This document shows, piece after piece, positions 1-15,139 of a stretch of 64,000 bases of DNA. The stretch comes from Chlamydoabsidia padenii. Its lineage: Eukaryota; Mucoromycota; Mucoromycetes; Mucorales; Cunninghamellaceae. The DNA is taken from NCBI GenBank assembly GCA_025330725.1, contig JAIWND010000017.1, positions 62,001 to 126,000 of the forward strand, given 5' to 3'. The notes under the pieces are model-generated. The model was not told the DNA's origin. It ran no database searches and saw only the letters and a program-made list of their open reading frames with translations. Positions within the stretch are counted from its first letter, which is position 1, and every line of letters begins with the position of its first letter. Made by a program: the position numbers and the translations under genes.

Positions 1-319
1 CAATTTTACTTTATAATTACCTTCATGACCTCTTCATCGTTACTCCATAAACTTGCAATGCGTCGGATAGTGTCACCAATAGCAGCTGTCATTTGCGCAA
101 ATCCATCCACATTTATGTACATAGCTGTAAGTTGCCCACTAGCAAAGAGATCATAACCATTAGATCTTGCAGTTAATGTTTGGTAATCATCGGTCGGTGC
201 TTGAATCCCACGGCAACAGGCTGAGAGGTTTTGTAGTTGTGATAATACAGCATCACGGGCAGTAACAGGATCTTGTACCAGGGATGTCCCGAGTTCTTGT
301 AAGATACCACCAGTCAAAA

Positions 320-359
<40 letters not shown>

Positions 360-3115
360 CAAGTTTTAATGATGGAAGAGAGTTTATCGATACGATGATT
401 ATCTTTCATTACCATAAGTGGGCCCATTAAACGATCCTGTGGTAAGACTTGAATGACAGCTGCGACAGATTCAACAACTTTATGCATCACGTTTGCCTAT
501 CATAAAAAAATGAGGAGAACTTTGTTTAGTTATTAATAGTAATGAGTGGGACTTTTTTTTTTTTTTCCTTTTCCTTTACGCGTACTTACCTCTATTCTTG
601 ATGCAGCAGTATTACCGTAAACAAGCATCAAGCTATCCAAGTCATCAATCAATGATCCTCGGCAAGTGTCGCATATGAGAGCAAAGGAGGAGGCAGCACA
701 TAATGCCAGCTTTGGGGCACCGAGACAAGGCACAATGTAATTCATGGTTGGTACCAAGAATTGAGAATGTCCCTTTAACCATTCCGAAAGAGACCCTAAA
801 CAAAGTTAGTATAAAAAGCAAAGTATATAGAGTAAGATTATCTTGTGTTGTTTTTTTAATGGCACTTACCAATCAGTGACAGGGCAGTGTTCTGTAATCG
901 AATGTTGTTTAAGGATGGTAGTCTACCCAATATTTCAGGACCAAACAGCTTTGCTACATGTTCATTTTCGTCGGCGGGGATTTCTTCAGATACGCTTTTA
1001 AGACAAAAGAGTGTTGCTTCCAAGTCCAGACATGGTGATGCAATCGTATCCCATCGAGTCAGAATAGTGAACACATGTTCAAATAAGACAGCCAGCATTT
1101 CACCGCGCAAGACATAGTATGAGTTGATGATAGTATCCCCCAGATCACGCCGACATATCCGAAATTTGTCTTGAAGATCTAATGTACATATATATATTAA
1201 AAGAAGAATTAGACAAACATCAGAGTACACGTTTTTACTATAAAATGATCGTGGTTATCTTTTATTACTTTACCTTTTGTCCATGATCGCCATACTTCAT
1301 CTTCAGGGAATATAGCCTTTTGCTTGATCACTGTCACCAATTGCTGATAGAGGACAGTTGCTGTTTCACCACAATGTTGAATCCATAGAATTTGTTCATT
1401 TGATGTATTTGCGTCCAGAGATACATCATCATCACCATCTCGAGAAGCAGAATTATATCGTCTGATAGGAATGATACCTTCGTCAAAGAGAGTCTCTTGA
1501 AGGACATACCAAAAGTTGAGAGGGATTTCGCTGATTTCTTGGTCGGCAGGGTAGTATCCATGGAAAGCTGTCAGTTGCATAATCATATCCATCAAGTATC
1601 GAATATCTGGTCTTGCCAATTGTAGAGCCACAAAGTCAGTAAACGTTTCACCAAAGGTCGTAAAAAGCTTTGCAAGCGGTCGCCCGAGATCTTCGTCTTC
1701 ATCTAGAAGAAGAAGAAGACAACGTTAGTTATAAACAGCCTTGTTACATTAGCTCCTTGTTGTTGTGGGTATTACCTTTGATACAATCTTCAAATTTCTT
1801 TTTCATTCCATCACTTGTGAAGCATGATAAGAGACCATCCCGAAAAGAGTTGTATACTGCCCAAGAAGATTGTTGCATCCCTTCAAGTAAGACATCCGCC
1901 GCAGTTTCGAATATTTCATCATTGGCCAAAAGTATCATTGTTTGCTGTAACAGTGGGGACGCCAATCTAGTAAATAAAACCGGTTAGTATACCCTTCGTT
2001 TATCGCATCAATCTTTTCTTTATGTACACTTACTCGATACTGACCCCGTATTGGATCCAACTTTGTAAGCATTTTAACGCGTTTGTAAGGAGTGGTTGTT
2101 CAGTAGTTTGAGGTGCAAAAAGGAAGTTTGATATTGTTGAGAATACCAATGGGACTGCATCCTTAAATTCTTGGACCAATTGAGACCTATATTGGTGATA
2201 TAAAGTAAATCATCATGTCAATTTCACCCCACTTTTTCGTATATATACATATTTATATTGATCCACTTACTTGTGTCCACCGATAAGTTCTGCATTCGAT
2301 ATTTCTTCCGGTAACATAGTAAGAAATTCCAGTATGGTGTGATTGATGTTTTGGGTCGGAATACCATAGGCTTGAGCACCAGAGACAAATGCATTCAAAG
2401 ATTGAGGAATAAATTGTTGCCAATGTGCGGGTACTACTTGAAAAGCATAAGCTATCAGCTATAATAGATCACAAAAACCATATGAATCGATTAGTATATA
2501 CACTTTTTTCAGGTAGCCTTTTTCTTTTTCTTGGTGTAATTACGGCAATACAGAGTTTTCGAGTAACAAACATGGGTCCATTGCTGCCTTTTATAATAGC
2601 TGTAAATAGTTCGTCTCGTAGCCAATCTAGCCTATCAGCAGGAAGAGTTTTCCTAAGAGTTGCATAAAAGGATTAACGTGTTAAAAGAGACCAAGCTTCT
2701 TTTCACCCATTTCCTTGCCATTACTACATACCAATCACGAGCTACTTTGACTTGGAAAGTGTGAGCACCAAAAAACCGACAATGATCAGACTAGTAGTAT
2801 AAGAAGGTATGTTAATAACTATTTTGCATGAAGTGTTCAAGTCAATTAGTTAATTACCTGGGAGGATAGTAAGTTTGATGCTATATTCCATGCTTCTGGT
2901 TGTTTTTGTATGTATTGGAGTTGTTCTTGAATAGACTTCGTGGCTTGAGGATCTGCTGAAGAATAGAGCTGTTCTACCAACTTTACAAATTAATGGGTAA
3001 AAGTCAGCGATCAAAAAAGGTCAAAACAGATAATAGTGAGTAGAGTCTTTTTTCAAGTAGCTGATAGTTTTGTTTTGCTTACGTTTGTTACTTCATCGAG
3101 TTGAATAGGACCCAT
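1..3115 (-). CDS. IPO13: Importin-13 / Kap122-like karyopherin, C-terminus outside window
   Basis: An importin-beta superfamily transport receptor, carrying cargo between cytoplasm and nucleus under RanGTP control. The gene is read on the minus strand from ATG at 3115 (MGPIQLDEVTN) through roughly a dozen short exons and runs off the window at base 1, so the C-terminal part is missing. The family call rests on segment order matching IPO13: an N-terminal region with VVEQLY, EAWNIASNLL and a VPAHWQQFIP stretch, then ILEFLTMLPEEI, and the diagnostic HGYYPADQE followed by NFWYVLQETL, where human IPO13 has GHYPVNE and FWYTLQDD. Transportin-3/Mtr10 is the nearest alternative and fits less well at that segment. 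The start has no upstream in-frame extension and shares a 184-bp divergent promoter with NAA10. One intron carries a long TA repeat at about 321-357. Family assignment is secure; the orthologue name is an inference. Confidence 0.85.
321..357. repeat. TA dinucleotide microsatellite in an intron
   Basis: An uninterrupted TA run of about 36 bp lies inside an intron of the importin gene, immediately upstream (plus sense) of coding sequence. Likely length-polymorphic. Confidence 0.95.
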
Positions 3116-3299
3116 CGAATCTTTTCACCGTTATGAGTAAAAGAGGAAGGAGCGAAAGAGACAACCTTCAAAAAAAAAAAAAAAAAAAAAAATCCTAATG
3201 AAAGCGGAATTTGAAATCGGATGTGCTCTCAAATTTTTATTTTTTGACATATTGGTCTTTTTCTTTTCGTTTCGTTCAAGACTCACTCGTATAGCAACT
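3116..3299. promoter_or_regulatory. Divergent promoter IPO13-like / NAA10
   Basis: A 184-bp space between two divergent start codons. It holds an A-run of about 22 bp (3171-3192) and the element GCGGAATTTGAA at 3204-3215. That element is one mismatch from the CGGGRTTTGAA motif found upstream of many genes here. It lies 85 bp before the NAA10 ATG and about 90 bp before the importin ATG. Confidence 0.6.
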
Positions 3300-4136
3300 A
3301 TGAACATTAGACAGGCTGTGGTAAGGATTCTATGGTGGATCTTTTTATCGAATAAATGGTACTAGCAAAACCACCTTCACTTTATAATCTCTTAGGTAGA
3401 CGACTTGATCGCTATCCAGAATTGTAACCAACTGGACCTCCCTGAAAACTACCATATGAAGTATTGTAAGTATGCATCCCAATCGAAATGAACCTCTTGA
3501 CTTTATAATAACAATGGACTTGTCTTTATTTGGTTTACTACTATTGATAAACAAAATAGATCTATATCACGCACTGTCTTGGCCACAACTTTCTTTCGTT
3601 GCTGAAGACGATAATGGCAAGATCGTAGGCTACGTGCTTGCCAAAATGTAGGTATAAAAAAATAAAAATAAAAATAAAAAAGGCAATAAAGACCTCATCA
3701 TATTAACTTGATTTTTTTTCATATTCCAAGGGAAGAAGATACCTCTAGCGTACCTCATGGCCATATCACCTCTCTATCTGTTATGCGGACGTATCGACGG
3801 CTTGGTTTAGCCGAAAAACTCATGACTCAATCAACGAAACAAATGCAGGAAGTCTTCGATGCCCACTATGTGTCCCTTCATGTACGAAAAACAAATCGAG
3901 CAGCTATTGGTCTTTATCGAGACACTTTGAAGTTTAGGTAAGCACAAATCAGGGGGTAGAAGGATGATAAATACGAATCATGTAACCTTTATCCTCAATA
4001 TAGTGTGAAAGAAATCGACAAAAAGTATTATGCCGATGGTGAAGATGCGTATGCTATGCAACTCACATTCAAGGATCCAAAGAAACCTCTTGCCCGTGGT
4101 GTAGTCGAAGAAGTCAATCAAGTCAATGCAAATTAG
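3300..4136 (+). CDS. NAA10: N-alpha-acetyltransferase catalytic subunit NAA10 (Ard1)
   Basis: Catalytic subunit of the NatA complex, which acetylates the N-termini of nascent proteins at the ribosome together with NAA15. Exon 1 is only 21 nt (MNIRQAV, 3300-3320). Later exons start near 3396, 3560, 3731 and 4005. The GNAT fold is almost identical to the human protein: [10 protein letters not shown], then [47 protein letters not shown] (acetyl-CoA binding R/QxxGxG/A type loop, here RRLGLA), [13 protein letters not shown] and [12 protein letters not shown]. The protein ends soon after the catalytic domain (EEVNQVNAN, stop 4134-4136) and lacks the long acidic tail of animal NAA10. Divergent partner: importin gene. 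Confidence 0.97.
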
Positions 4137-4447
4137 AATAATTTATCTATATGTAGTACTAGTCAATATTATCAATATAAAAAATAAAATAAAAAAGGTT
4201 TAAATGGATGATCTTTATTGATTATATGGTATATGTGTTTGATTATGGGAGAGGGCAAAGATTGATACTATACTATATAAACGGGATAGGAATGTATCTA
4301 TGTTTGTATATACTAGGTTGGTGATATGGATGTATCGTATGGCTGTGTAAAAATTAAAAAGAAATATATATAAACATTGTCATGTTATAAAAGATACGTG
4401 GAGAGACAACACCATAAGAGTAACATACTTGTATAGAGGTGTGGCCT
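4137..4447. other. Convergent 3' flanks of NAA10 and ENY2
   Basis: 311 bp between two converging stop codons. AT-rich, with several AATAAA-like stretches (for example AAAATAAAATAAAA near 4180). No gene or repeat seen. Confidence 0.5.
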
Positions 4448-4992
4448 TCAATCGGCAGTGGTCGTTGTGGATACAGTATCCGTCAGGAATTTCTTGATGA
4501 GTACCAGTAATTCCTTCTTTATAGATTCGTTAACAGTACCTAGAATCACAAAAATAATAACAGCTTTAGTTACATTTACATACATCCAAATGAGTTTACT
4601 TACTTTTACCATAGTCAGAGGTTTCCTGTACCAGTTCATCCAAAGTAAAGTCACCTTTGCGATCTTGCATAGTTTCTAGTAGAGATAGCCGACCCATCCA
4701 TCAATATAAAACATTAGCTTCGCGGACAATTAGCAGTGATTTATCTTTTAGACATACCCCGGCAGTACGCGTAATAGCTATCATTCCAACTGGATTCTGT
4801 TAATCTGGCCTTTAGTATTGTTAGTAATCTATTGGGAGGAATTCAAATATTTTAGTGCCCCAAATTAAATAGAGAGTGTAAGACGATTCAGTAAGCGATG
4901 CAACCAACAATTGTTTTCAATTACCTTTGTTTTTCGCCTGAACTGACAAAATACTGGTTCAGCGCTGTCATAAGATCATCGTCTGCTGACAT
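4448..4992 (-). CDS. ENY2: Transcription and mRNA export factor ENY2 / Sus1
   Basis: A small helical protein shared by the SAGA deubiquitinase module and the TREX-2 complex at the nuclear pore, coupling transcription to mRNA export. It is read from ATG at 4990-4992 (MSADDDLMTALNQYF) through about four exons to TGA at 4448-4450. Family features appear in order: GEKQR, LTESSWNDSYYAYCRE (human has LIECGWKDQLKAHCKE), FTLDELVQET, and the C-terminal helix NESIKKELLVLIKKFL. Total length is near 100 residues, as usual. Like yeast SUS1 it is unusually intron-rich for its size. The upstream element at 5067-5079 is an exact promoter motif in the orientation of this gene. Confidence 0.92.
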
Positions 4993-5783
4993 TGTTAAGT
5001 GTGATATAAAAAAGAAGCAAAAGTAGAAAAGTAAAGCAAACCTGATTTTTTATCGTCTTGATGATTTTCAAATCCCGCCTACCTCAGCAGTGACTTGAGA
5101 TATCACCTCCGCACGCCATATTCAACGAAATCTTGATCCTCATGCCATTTGCCCAAATCACGATCAGTCCAATGTAAATCTGATCAAGAAATAAACTCAT
5201 GGAAATCCAAAAATAGTATGGATTTCAGCAATCGGAACCAGGGACTCGAAATTTGTGCAGAGGTACATATTCTGTTACTTGATTGCTGATACGGGTATAG
5301 GTCATTCTGATATATTTGGCTTTTGTTTCGATAGAATAATTTCTCAAGTACCAACTCTTAATATTACAGCATTATTTTTCTAGACACGAGTGACTATTGA
5401 ACAACAAAGTTGGTCGATGATGTGATCATGTTCGCAAAGTGGGTGTCGGCGTTTGAATCGTCTTTTGCATTAATTACGCTCATACTGCTACCTATGATTA
5501 TGTTCACTTGTTGAATGGATTATGCTGATATCTAAAGTCACTTTAGAATAAACCTCAGCTTCTTTAAACATGAATTGTTCTATAGTATAGATTTGACTTG
5601 TACTCCATAGAAAATTCCACTCCAAGTCAGCTTGGCACAGGGCCGACTGGGAAAAGAAAAAAATCAAATTGAAATTCCGACCGCCACAACAATCACGAAA
5701 CTGAAAAACTTTCTGCGTGTCGTGAGTTTCTTCCCTTTCTCTTCCGCTCCTCTTATTCTTTTTTAACAACATAATCATTTAAC
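4993..5783. promoter_or_regulatory. Divergent promoter region ENY2 / MCM5
   Basis: 791 bp between divergent starts. It contains the exact motif GGCGGGATTTGAA (minus strand) at 5067-5079, 75 bp before the ENY2 ATG. A variant, GGCGTTTGAA, sits at 5448-5457, and TTGAAATTCCGACCGCC near 5669-5685 lies about 100 bp before the MCM5 ATG. I saw no credible gene between them. Confidence 0.5.
5067..5079 (-). promoter_or_regulatory. Shared promoter motif GGCGGGATTTGAA at ENY2
   Basis: Exact, in gene orientation, 75 bp upstream of the ENY2 ATG. The minus strand continues AATC. Confidence 0.6.
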
Positions 5784-8951
<3,168 letters not shown>

Positions 8952-9966
8952 ACTAGATATACATAGATTATCGACCTCCCCACTTCCCCCCTTAGTCTTA
9001 TAGTTTATCTCCCCATTGATATTATTAACCCTATTTTATTCACAATAATAAAATGTACATATCCATTATTTTAAAAACAGTTGGTTTTACATGGGTGATT
9101 ATGGTCACGTTTACAGACATTTGACTTGATTGGTTTAAATGATTATGCATGAACCTGATGGTTTTTGTTTTTTAGGATGTTATGTTATCGTTTCATAAAG
9201 ATTCTTCAATGCAAGTTGGTGACTGATGGAAGAAAAAAATACCCCTGAAGGCCACTTAATTTAAAATCCCGACGTCATCGGATCAGCATGAACTTGCTTT
9301 GCCCAATCAACCAATAATCCTGATCCAACAGGCTGATCTATCATTGCCCACACACACTACTATTTATAATCATTGAATATACATACATATGATAATGCCA
9401 TATTATTGTAATAGTCATTCTGGACAAGTGTTTTCTAAAGTTAGAACAAAAAAAAAAAAAAAATGCCGGATTTGAAGCGGAGATGATGTGTCAGTTGCAA
9501 CATGATCACCTGTTGATCCCAAAGGCAATATGTAAAGATGTATGTATGTAAATTGTGTAAATAAAATGGTCCTACTTTTTTCACACTCCGTCCCGCGTTT
9601 ATCCTATTTGGCAGAATGATCATCCCACTCTGGCATGATCATCATGACCCCATCGTGTAATAATAATAAAAAGTAAATAGAATAGATTCTTTTATTAATT
9701 GAAGGTGCATTAAAGAGTATATTATAGCGGCATTGTATTACCAAAAGACTAGGTTAAGAATAAAGGGGAAAGTGGATCATTAAGATCAATGTGTATAGAT
9801 AATAGACATTTTGAATTAAAAGAGGACATCTGTGTAAAGATGAGAGGATAAAAATAAGTAAAGTAAAAAGTAATATGTAAGGGGATAATAAAGATAATAC
9901 TGGAGACAAGTTGGCAATAATGACAGCATACACACGCAGAGTAAAAGTTTTTTTGATTCACTTTTT
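8952..9966. other. Convergent intergenic region after MCM5
   Basis: About 1 kb between two converging stop codons. Includes an AATAATAAAATG polyadenylation-like stretch near 9042. Two relatives of the promoter motif occur although no start codon is near: TTAAAATCCCGAC at 9261-9273 and GCCGGATTTGAA at 9465-9476. No coding region could be recognised. Confidence 0.4.
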
Positions 9967-11597
9967 TTAGGCAGTAGCTTGGACAGTAGGAGTAGTAGTG
10001 ACAGCAGGAGATTCGGTCTTGGGTTCTTCGTGGTGATGATCTTCCACCGCCTTTGGTTCTTCAGTAGCAGCAACATCTTCAGCCTGGGGAGCAACTTCCT
10101 TGGGTTCTTCTTCCTTCAACGCAGGGGCCTTTTCCTTCTTGTCCTTCTTGTCCTTTTTGGGGAATCCACGAAGTATTTGTGTCAAACGGCGTCCCAATGG
10201 TGATGCGCTACGAGAAGGCTTTTCTTGGCTAATTGGCTTGGCGGTTTCTTCTTTTGGTGCATCGGTGGCTACTTCTTCCTTGGGTTGTTCTATATTGTTG
10301 TATAATTGACAAAAAAAAAGGTGCGTTAGTGACAATAAAATAAAAAGTTTTTCATTGGTGCACAAGATCATCAAGTACAAATTCCATAGTGTGAAAGAAG
10401 GTTACACACTGTGAACCAAGACAGATTGGTATACTTTTTTCCACTTACCAGTAACGTCATTTGTAACAGCAGCGTCGGTGGAAGGTTCTTCTTCGGTGGC
10501 AGGTACATCATCAGTTGTGATGGGTTCAGTAGCAGCAGGTTCAGGAATGACAGGAGCAGTATCTGAAGTGGTAGATGGATGTTGTTCGTTTGTAGTAGCC
10601 TTTTCTTTCTTTCCAAACCACTTGTTGACCAAAGAGTGTCGTTTGATTTGATCCACCACATTTGATTCCTTGTTGTTCTTGGTGGGAGTAGTATCTTTTG
10701 GTGGTACAGCAGGAGCCGAGGTTTCGGCAGGAGTAGCAGGTTCTTCAGTAGCAGTAGGTTCAGTAGTTGTAGGTTCAGTAGCAGGAGTTTCTTCTTCTTG
10801 AGGAGCAGCTATAAGATAAAGAGTGAGGTTAGTTAAATGTGATGGTCATGCATGTATATCATGATAATGATGAATCTTACCTTCAGTTTCTTCAGGCTTA
10901 TCATCAGTCTTGACTTCCTTGTCCTTTTCTTCTTTGGTAGGTGTACTAACCTAAAATGATAAAAAAAAAGTGAGTTCATAAGCGATCCAATGTTCCACAT
11001 AAATGTTTTGTTTTTGCCACCACAACCCTCCTTCTTTATTTATCATCCTATCCGTTATTGTGTTTTTGTTACCTTTTTGTTAAACAAGCCATTCAAAAAC
11101 TTTGATTTACGTTTTTCTTGCTTATCATCAGAGGTGGAGGCAACAGGTTCAGCAACAGGAGTTGATTCAGGTTCAGTAGCAGCAGGAGTTTCTTGTTCTT
11201 GTTCTTGAGGTTCTTCTTTAGGCTTGGGGTCTTCAGGAAGGGCCTTGGTTTCAGCATGAGAGGAAGACTTTTTTTCATCCTTTTCGGGGACAAGCGTTTT
11301 CTTGGCCTTGTTCAAAAACATGGAGAGACGCTTGGTACCAGATCGAGAAGGAGTTGGCGCAGGCTTGGTAGATTCATCTTTGACTTGTTCAGATTTGATT
11401 GGAGCAGTAGGTTCGTCCGAGGTAGAAGCTTCACCCTTTGTTTCTTCGCCATCATTAACTTTGTCGGTGTTGATTGCATCAGGAGTTGTTTCAGTAACAT
11501 TAGTAGGAGCCGTAATGGTAGGTTCAGCTACTTGTTCAGTGTTGGTGGCAGCAGTGTCGACAATGGGTGAGTCAGTTTTGGTGTTTTCAGTTGACAT
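9967..11597 (-). CDS. Low-complexity acidic protein with four basic helix modules, unknown function
   Basis: Not recognised as a known family. Four exons (11597-11073, 10950-10881, 10808-10449, 10296-9967) with clean GT-AG junctions preserve one frame. The protein is rich in E, P, T, A and K. A short basic motif recurs four times: KRLSMFLNKAKK and KRKSKFLNGLFNKK in exon 1, KRHSLVNKWFGKK in exon 3 and RRLTQILRGFPKK in exon 4. A consensus is [KR]R-x-[ST]-x-hydrophobic pair-x(2-3)-[FW]-x-KK, each preceding a lysine-rich stretch and separated by long Glu/Pro/Thr linkers. There is no signal peptide or membrane span. The R-x-[ST] core could be phosphorylated by basophilic kinases; amphipathic membrane or actin binding are alternative readings. 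Start at 11597 is the first Met (MSTENTKTDS). The gene is well supported, the function is not. Confidence 0.8.
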
Positions 11598-13049
11598 TAT
11601 AAAGTAAAATACAAAGGTGAATGTAAAAAGTGGAGGGAAAAGAAAAAGAAGGAGGAAAGAAAAAGGAGTCGGAAAGTCAGAATGCCCTTTTTATAATTTT
11701 GGTTCCTCTGCTTTTTTTTTTTTCCTTGTGACTCTGTGATTTTGTGTTACACTAAAATTGGACTTGATTGGCGAATCATGCAAAAAGGATCCTATCACCC
11801 GTTTGTTCTTTCTCACCTTATTTATAGAACAGAACAGCATGGAACAGAATGTTATCATATACTACTATACTTGGTATTCTATATCTTTCTTTTTTGACGA
11901 GCCTTTATTAACGGCTGATAAAACAGCTCACTATAATGCAACGAGATATAAAAAAAAAAGTGCAAATTTGAAACTCAGCGGAGTTCTGACATTTCGCCAA
12001 ACTATTTCATCATGTACCTCACCCACATTGATGATGCTCTTTGTAAGCAGTACGGTTAATACAGGTGACACTACTTGCTAGTATAAACTGGGAAATGAAA
12101 AATCAAAACCCCACGTGATTCATGCCCAGACTGTTTTTGTACCACAATCATAGTAGGCCAATGAGTCGCTGATCCATTTGATCTTCATGTTACCACAAAA
12201 AAAAAACAAATACATGTAACATGTCGAAGCAAACAACATTAATTGAAAAAGGGCAACTTTATTCAACAAGTCGTGGTACGGAGGACTTTGGTCGAGGCTG
12301 GGGGGTTTGACAGGCGACCCATTTCTATTTTCTATTTTTGGGATATCGGTATTCGAAATTCAATCACCGGCTCCCAGCGCAAGCTCCTCCACCTATGATA
12401 GAGGTGCTAATACTACAAAATAGCTCATCATGTAAAGCTCAGTATTTTCTAGATACTGCACTTTTTACTAGTTTTAATAACATGGAAAAGAAAGCTCAAT
12501 TGATTGAATCTTTCTCTTGTTGAATGTCGCTGTTTGAATTCCCTACCCCGTGTATCGCTTTGGGCGTTTCACTTTATATAGGGGGAAGGCGGTTCACAGC
12601 CTATTATGGAGTAACTCACCCCATTCTATCATTTCCATTTGTTGATTGTCGTGTGATGTGTTTTTACATTGTTTGCCCACTTTTATCGGGTCCCATCATC
12701 ATCATTGTCGTTGCATGATTATGAGCATCAGTCATGTGCTTAAGACTTACCCACATTTATCTTGATACATAATGAAAACATCAAAAACGATTGCGGAAGA
12801 TAAATGTCAAACCCCGCTCAGGAACCATTCCTATACCTACAACAGAGACATCACCCCGTAAAACAGTACCCCAATACAGTTATAGTTTAATGGTGTTTGA
12901 TTTATTAATTCATTAAAGAGCACCCATATAAATACAGATAGATAAGCTAGGCTAAAGTGTTAAAAAAAGGAAGGAAGGAAGGATGAGGGAAGGAGCAAAA
13001 GTAATAAAAAAATTTAAAAAAAAAAGGGAGGGGATCATAAAGTAAAAGA
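11598..13049. other. Gene-free intergenic region
   Basis: About 1.45 kb: promoter of the four-module gene (minus) and 3' flank of the bHLH gene. Contains a palindromic E-box CACGTG at 12111-12116, a G-run near 12300 and a motif relative TCAAACCCCG at 12807-12816. Short open stretches here have no recognisable family. I see no RNA gene. Confidence 0.4.
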
Positions 13050-14246
13050 CTAAAGGGGTATAAGATTAAGGTCATCCAGCATGGTATAGAGTTCAGTCCA
13101 GTTAATATGGTAACGCCCCATAAGTTCCACTATCCAGATATATAAAAACAAGATGGTCAGTTTCAATATCACTACATCATTCTTTCCTTCAACTTTACCT
13201 TCGTTCCCGCTTGATCATGGCCAGCTCATGTCGCAAACTATTGACTTCGTTTTCTTGTTCATAATCCCGATGTTTCAAGGCAGAGATGTATTCCACAGCT
13301 AAATAATTTGTTCAAGTTAGTACACTGATCTAGCCATTTCCCCCCCCCTTTTTTTTTTTTTCCTATTTTCATCTACATTACCTTTGCATAAAATTTCCCA
13401 TTTTGATGTCTTTAGATTTTTTTCCACTGGCAGAGAATCCCGAAGTTCATCAAACAGTTCCTTCATTTCCTTTCGCCGTTTTCGTTCGGCAAGCTTGTGA
13501 CTAACCCGTAATTCAGGACTTCTTGAGTATGGTGTTTCGGGTTTCCTTGTCATAGATGGCATCTTGTCATGATCATCTTCATTTTCCATAGACCGACCCA
13601 GTTTTGTTGTTGTTGTTGTTGTTAGAGGAGCTGGTATTTCAGTTGAGACGTCTGTCGTTGATCCGTTGGTGTTTTCCAAATGGTCGTAATCGCGATAATG
13701 AGAGTCATAAGATTCATTTCCTAATCTTGATGATTTCTGATAAAAGTGAGGGTGATGATAAGGTGGTGTTGGTGTGGGAGTAGGAGGATGATGAAGGACG
13801 CTAGAATGTGCTGGAGCCCGACCCATTGTCACAACAGGCATGGATGCACGACGAGCCAAAGATGGAATATCTTCATCATTAAGAATGGATCGTCGACGAG
13901 TATATCCAGCGGCATAAGGATGGTTAGGTTGGATTCGTTGCTGTTGCTGATGCTGATGTTGATGCTGTTGACGAGGTGAGTGATAAGGTGAGGAGGATGT
14001 ATTGTAGTGAGATTGGTTTTCGCTGATTCCTTGTCTTGCACCATGAGTCCGAAGATTGTCTTGTGAGCTCAAATCATTGATCCTATCGTAGGTGGTCGGG
14101 TCCGCCGTTTCAGGTGGACTAGATGGTGCAGAAAGTACACCACTTGAGGATTCATGAATAGTAGCCGGGAATTTGAATGCTAATGTATATATACATATAC
14201 AAAAAGGGGGTACAGATTAATAACACAATAAGTATTGTATAAATTG

Positions 14247-14282
<36 letters not shown>

Positions 14283-15139
14283 TACTTACGTCGCTGTTTA
14301 GGAGCAAATCGACCGGATAATGTTGATGGATAAGAAGTTTCAGCTGTAGCAATGGAATGACGACGATGGAATGGATCATAAGATGGTGGTGGACCTTGAA
14401 TCGATGCTGAAGATGAATAGTAATCCAAATCAGAAGATATATGTTGTTGTTGTTGTTGCATAAATGGTGATGGTGACCGAGAAGAGTGATGTTGATGAGG
14501 ATGTTGATGATCATATTCAGTACCAGCAGTGACCACCGATCCACGACGACTTAAACTTGCAGAATTGGTGGGAAGAGGCAAACTGTTGAGTTCCGTGATA
14601 GAAGGCCGTCGATAATCATGGTTTAAAGTTGAGGAAGGAGAAATATGAGCCAAAGAACCCCTCCTGGATATGGACAAAGGCACATTTTCATCGTAATGGT
14701 TCGGTTCCAATGGTGATAGTATAGTATTACTTGTACCTGGAAGCATATTGGAAGTGTTGCTACTAGACCGTCCCAAAGTAGACATGGACATATCAGACAT
14801 GCGGTGTCGAAGGTATTCATCAGAGTTCGTCGTCTCCGTATTGGAATTAGGAATTGGTGAGTATGGCTGAATGTTGTTGATAGAAGGTAGTTGAGGTTTA
14901 TCTTTACAAGTAGAAGAAAACAATTAGTTTCATTTTATCATCATCGTGAACACGATCAACTGTTTATTTTTATTACCATAAATCGACAAGGTTGGGGTAT
15001 CTTCAGTTTCATATGTTTCATCAATCATCATGCTGTCTATAGGTGAGTCCTGGGTCCGTCGTTCTTGAGAAGATGATAGAAGCAAATTCCGTGGTGAAGG
15101 TAAATGGCCTGAGCCTTCTTCAGTCTTCAAAGTAGCCAT
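13050..15139 (-). CDS. bHLH transcription factor with long low-complexity N-terminus
   Basis: A DNA-binding transcription factor. Five exons run from ATG 15137-15139 ([13 protein letters not shown]) to TAG 13050-13052. The N-terminal four-fifths is Ser/Pro/His/Gln-rich with several RRGS or RRHS sites (possible basophilic-kinase targets) and polyQ/polyH runs. The C-terminal bHLH region reads [20 protein letters not shown], loop [20 protein letters not shown], then helix 2 [18 protein letters not shown], continuing into a short coiled coil ([11 protein letters not shown]). In the basic region His, Glu and Arg fall at H-x3-E-x3-R spacing, the class B pattern that reads CACGTG. The last exon adds a short tail ending DDLNLIPL. 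An intron carries an A-run of about 33 bp at 14248-14280 (plus strand). The exact orthologue is unknown; Max/USF-like fungal factors are the nearest class. Confidence 0.87.
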
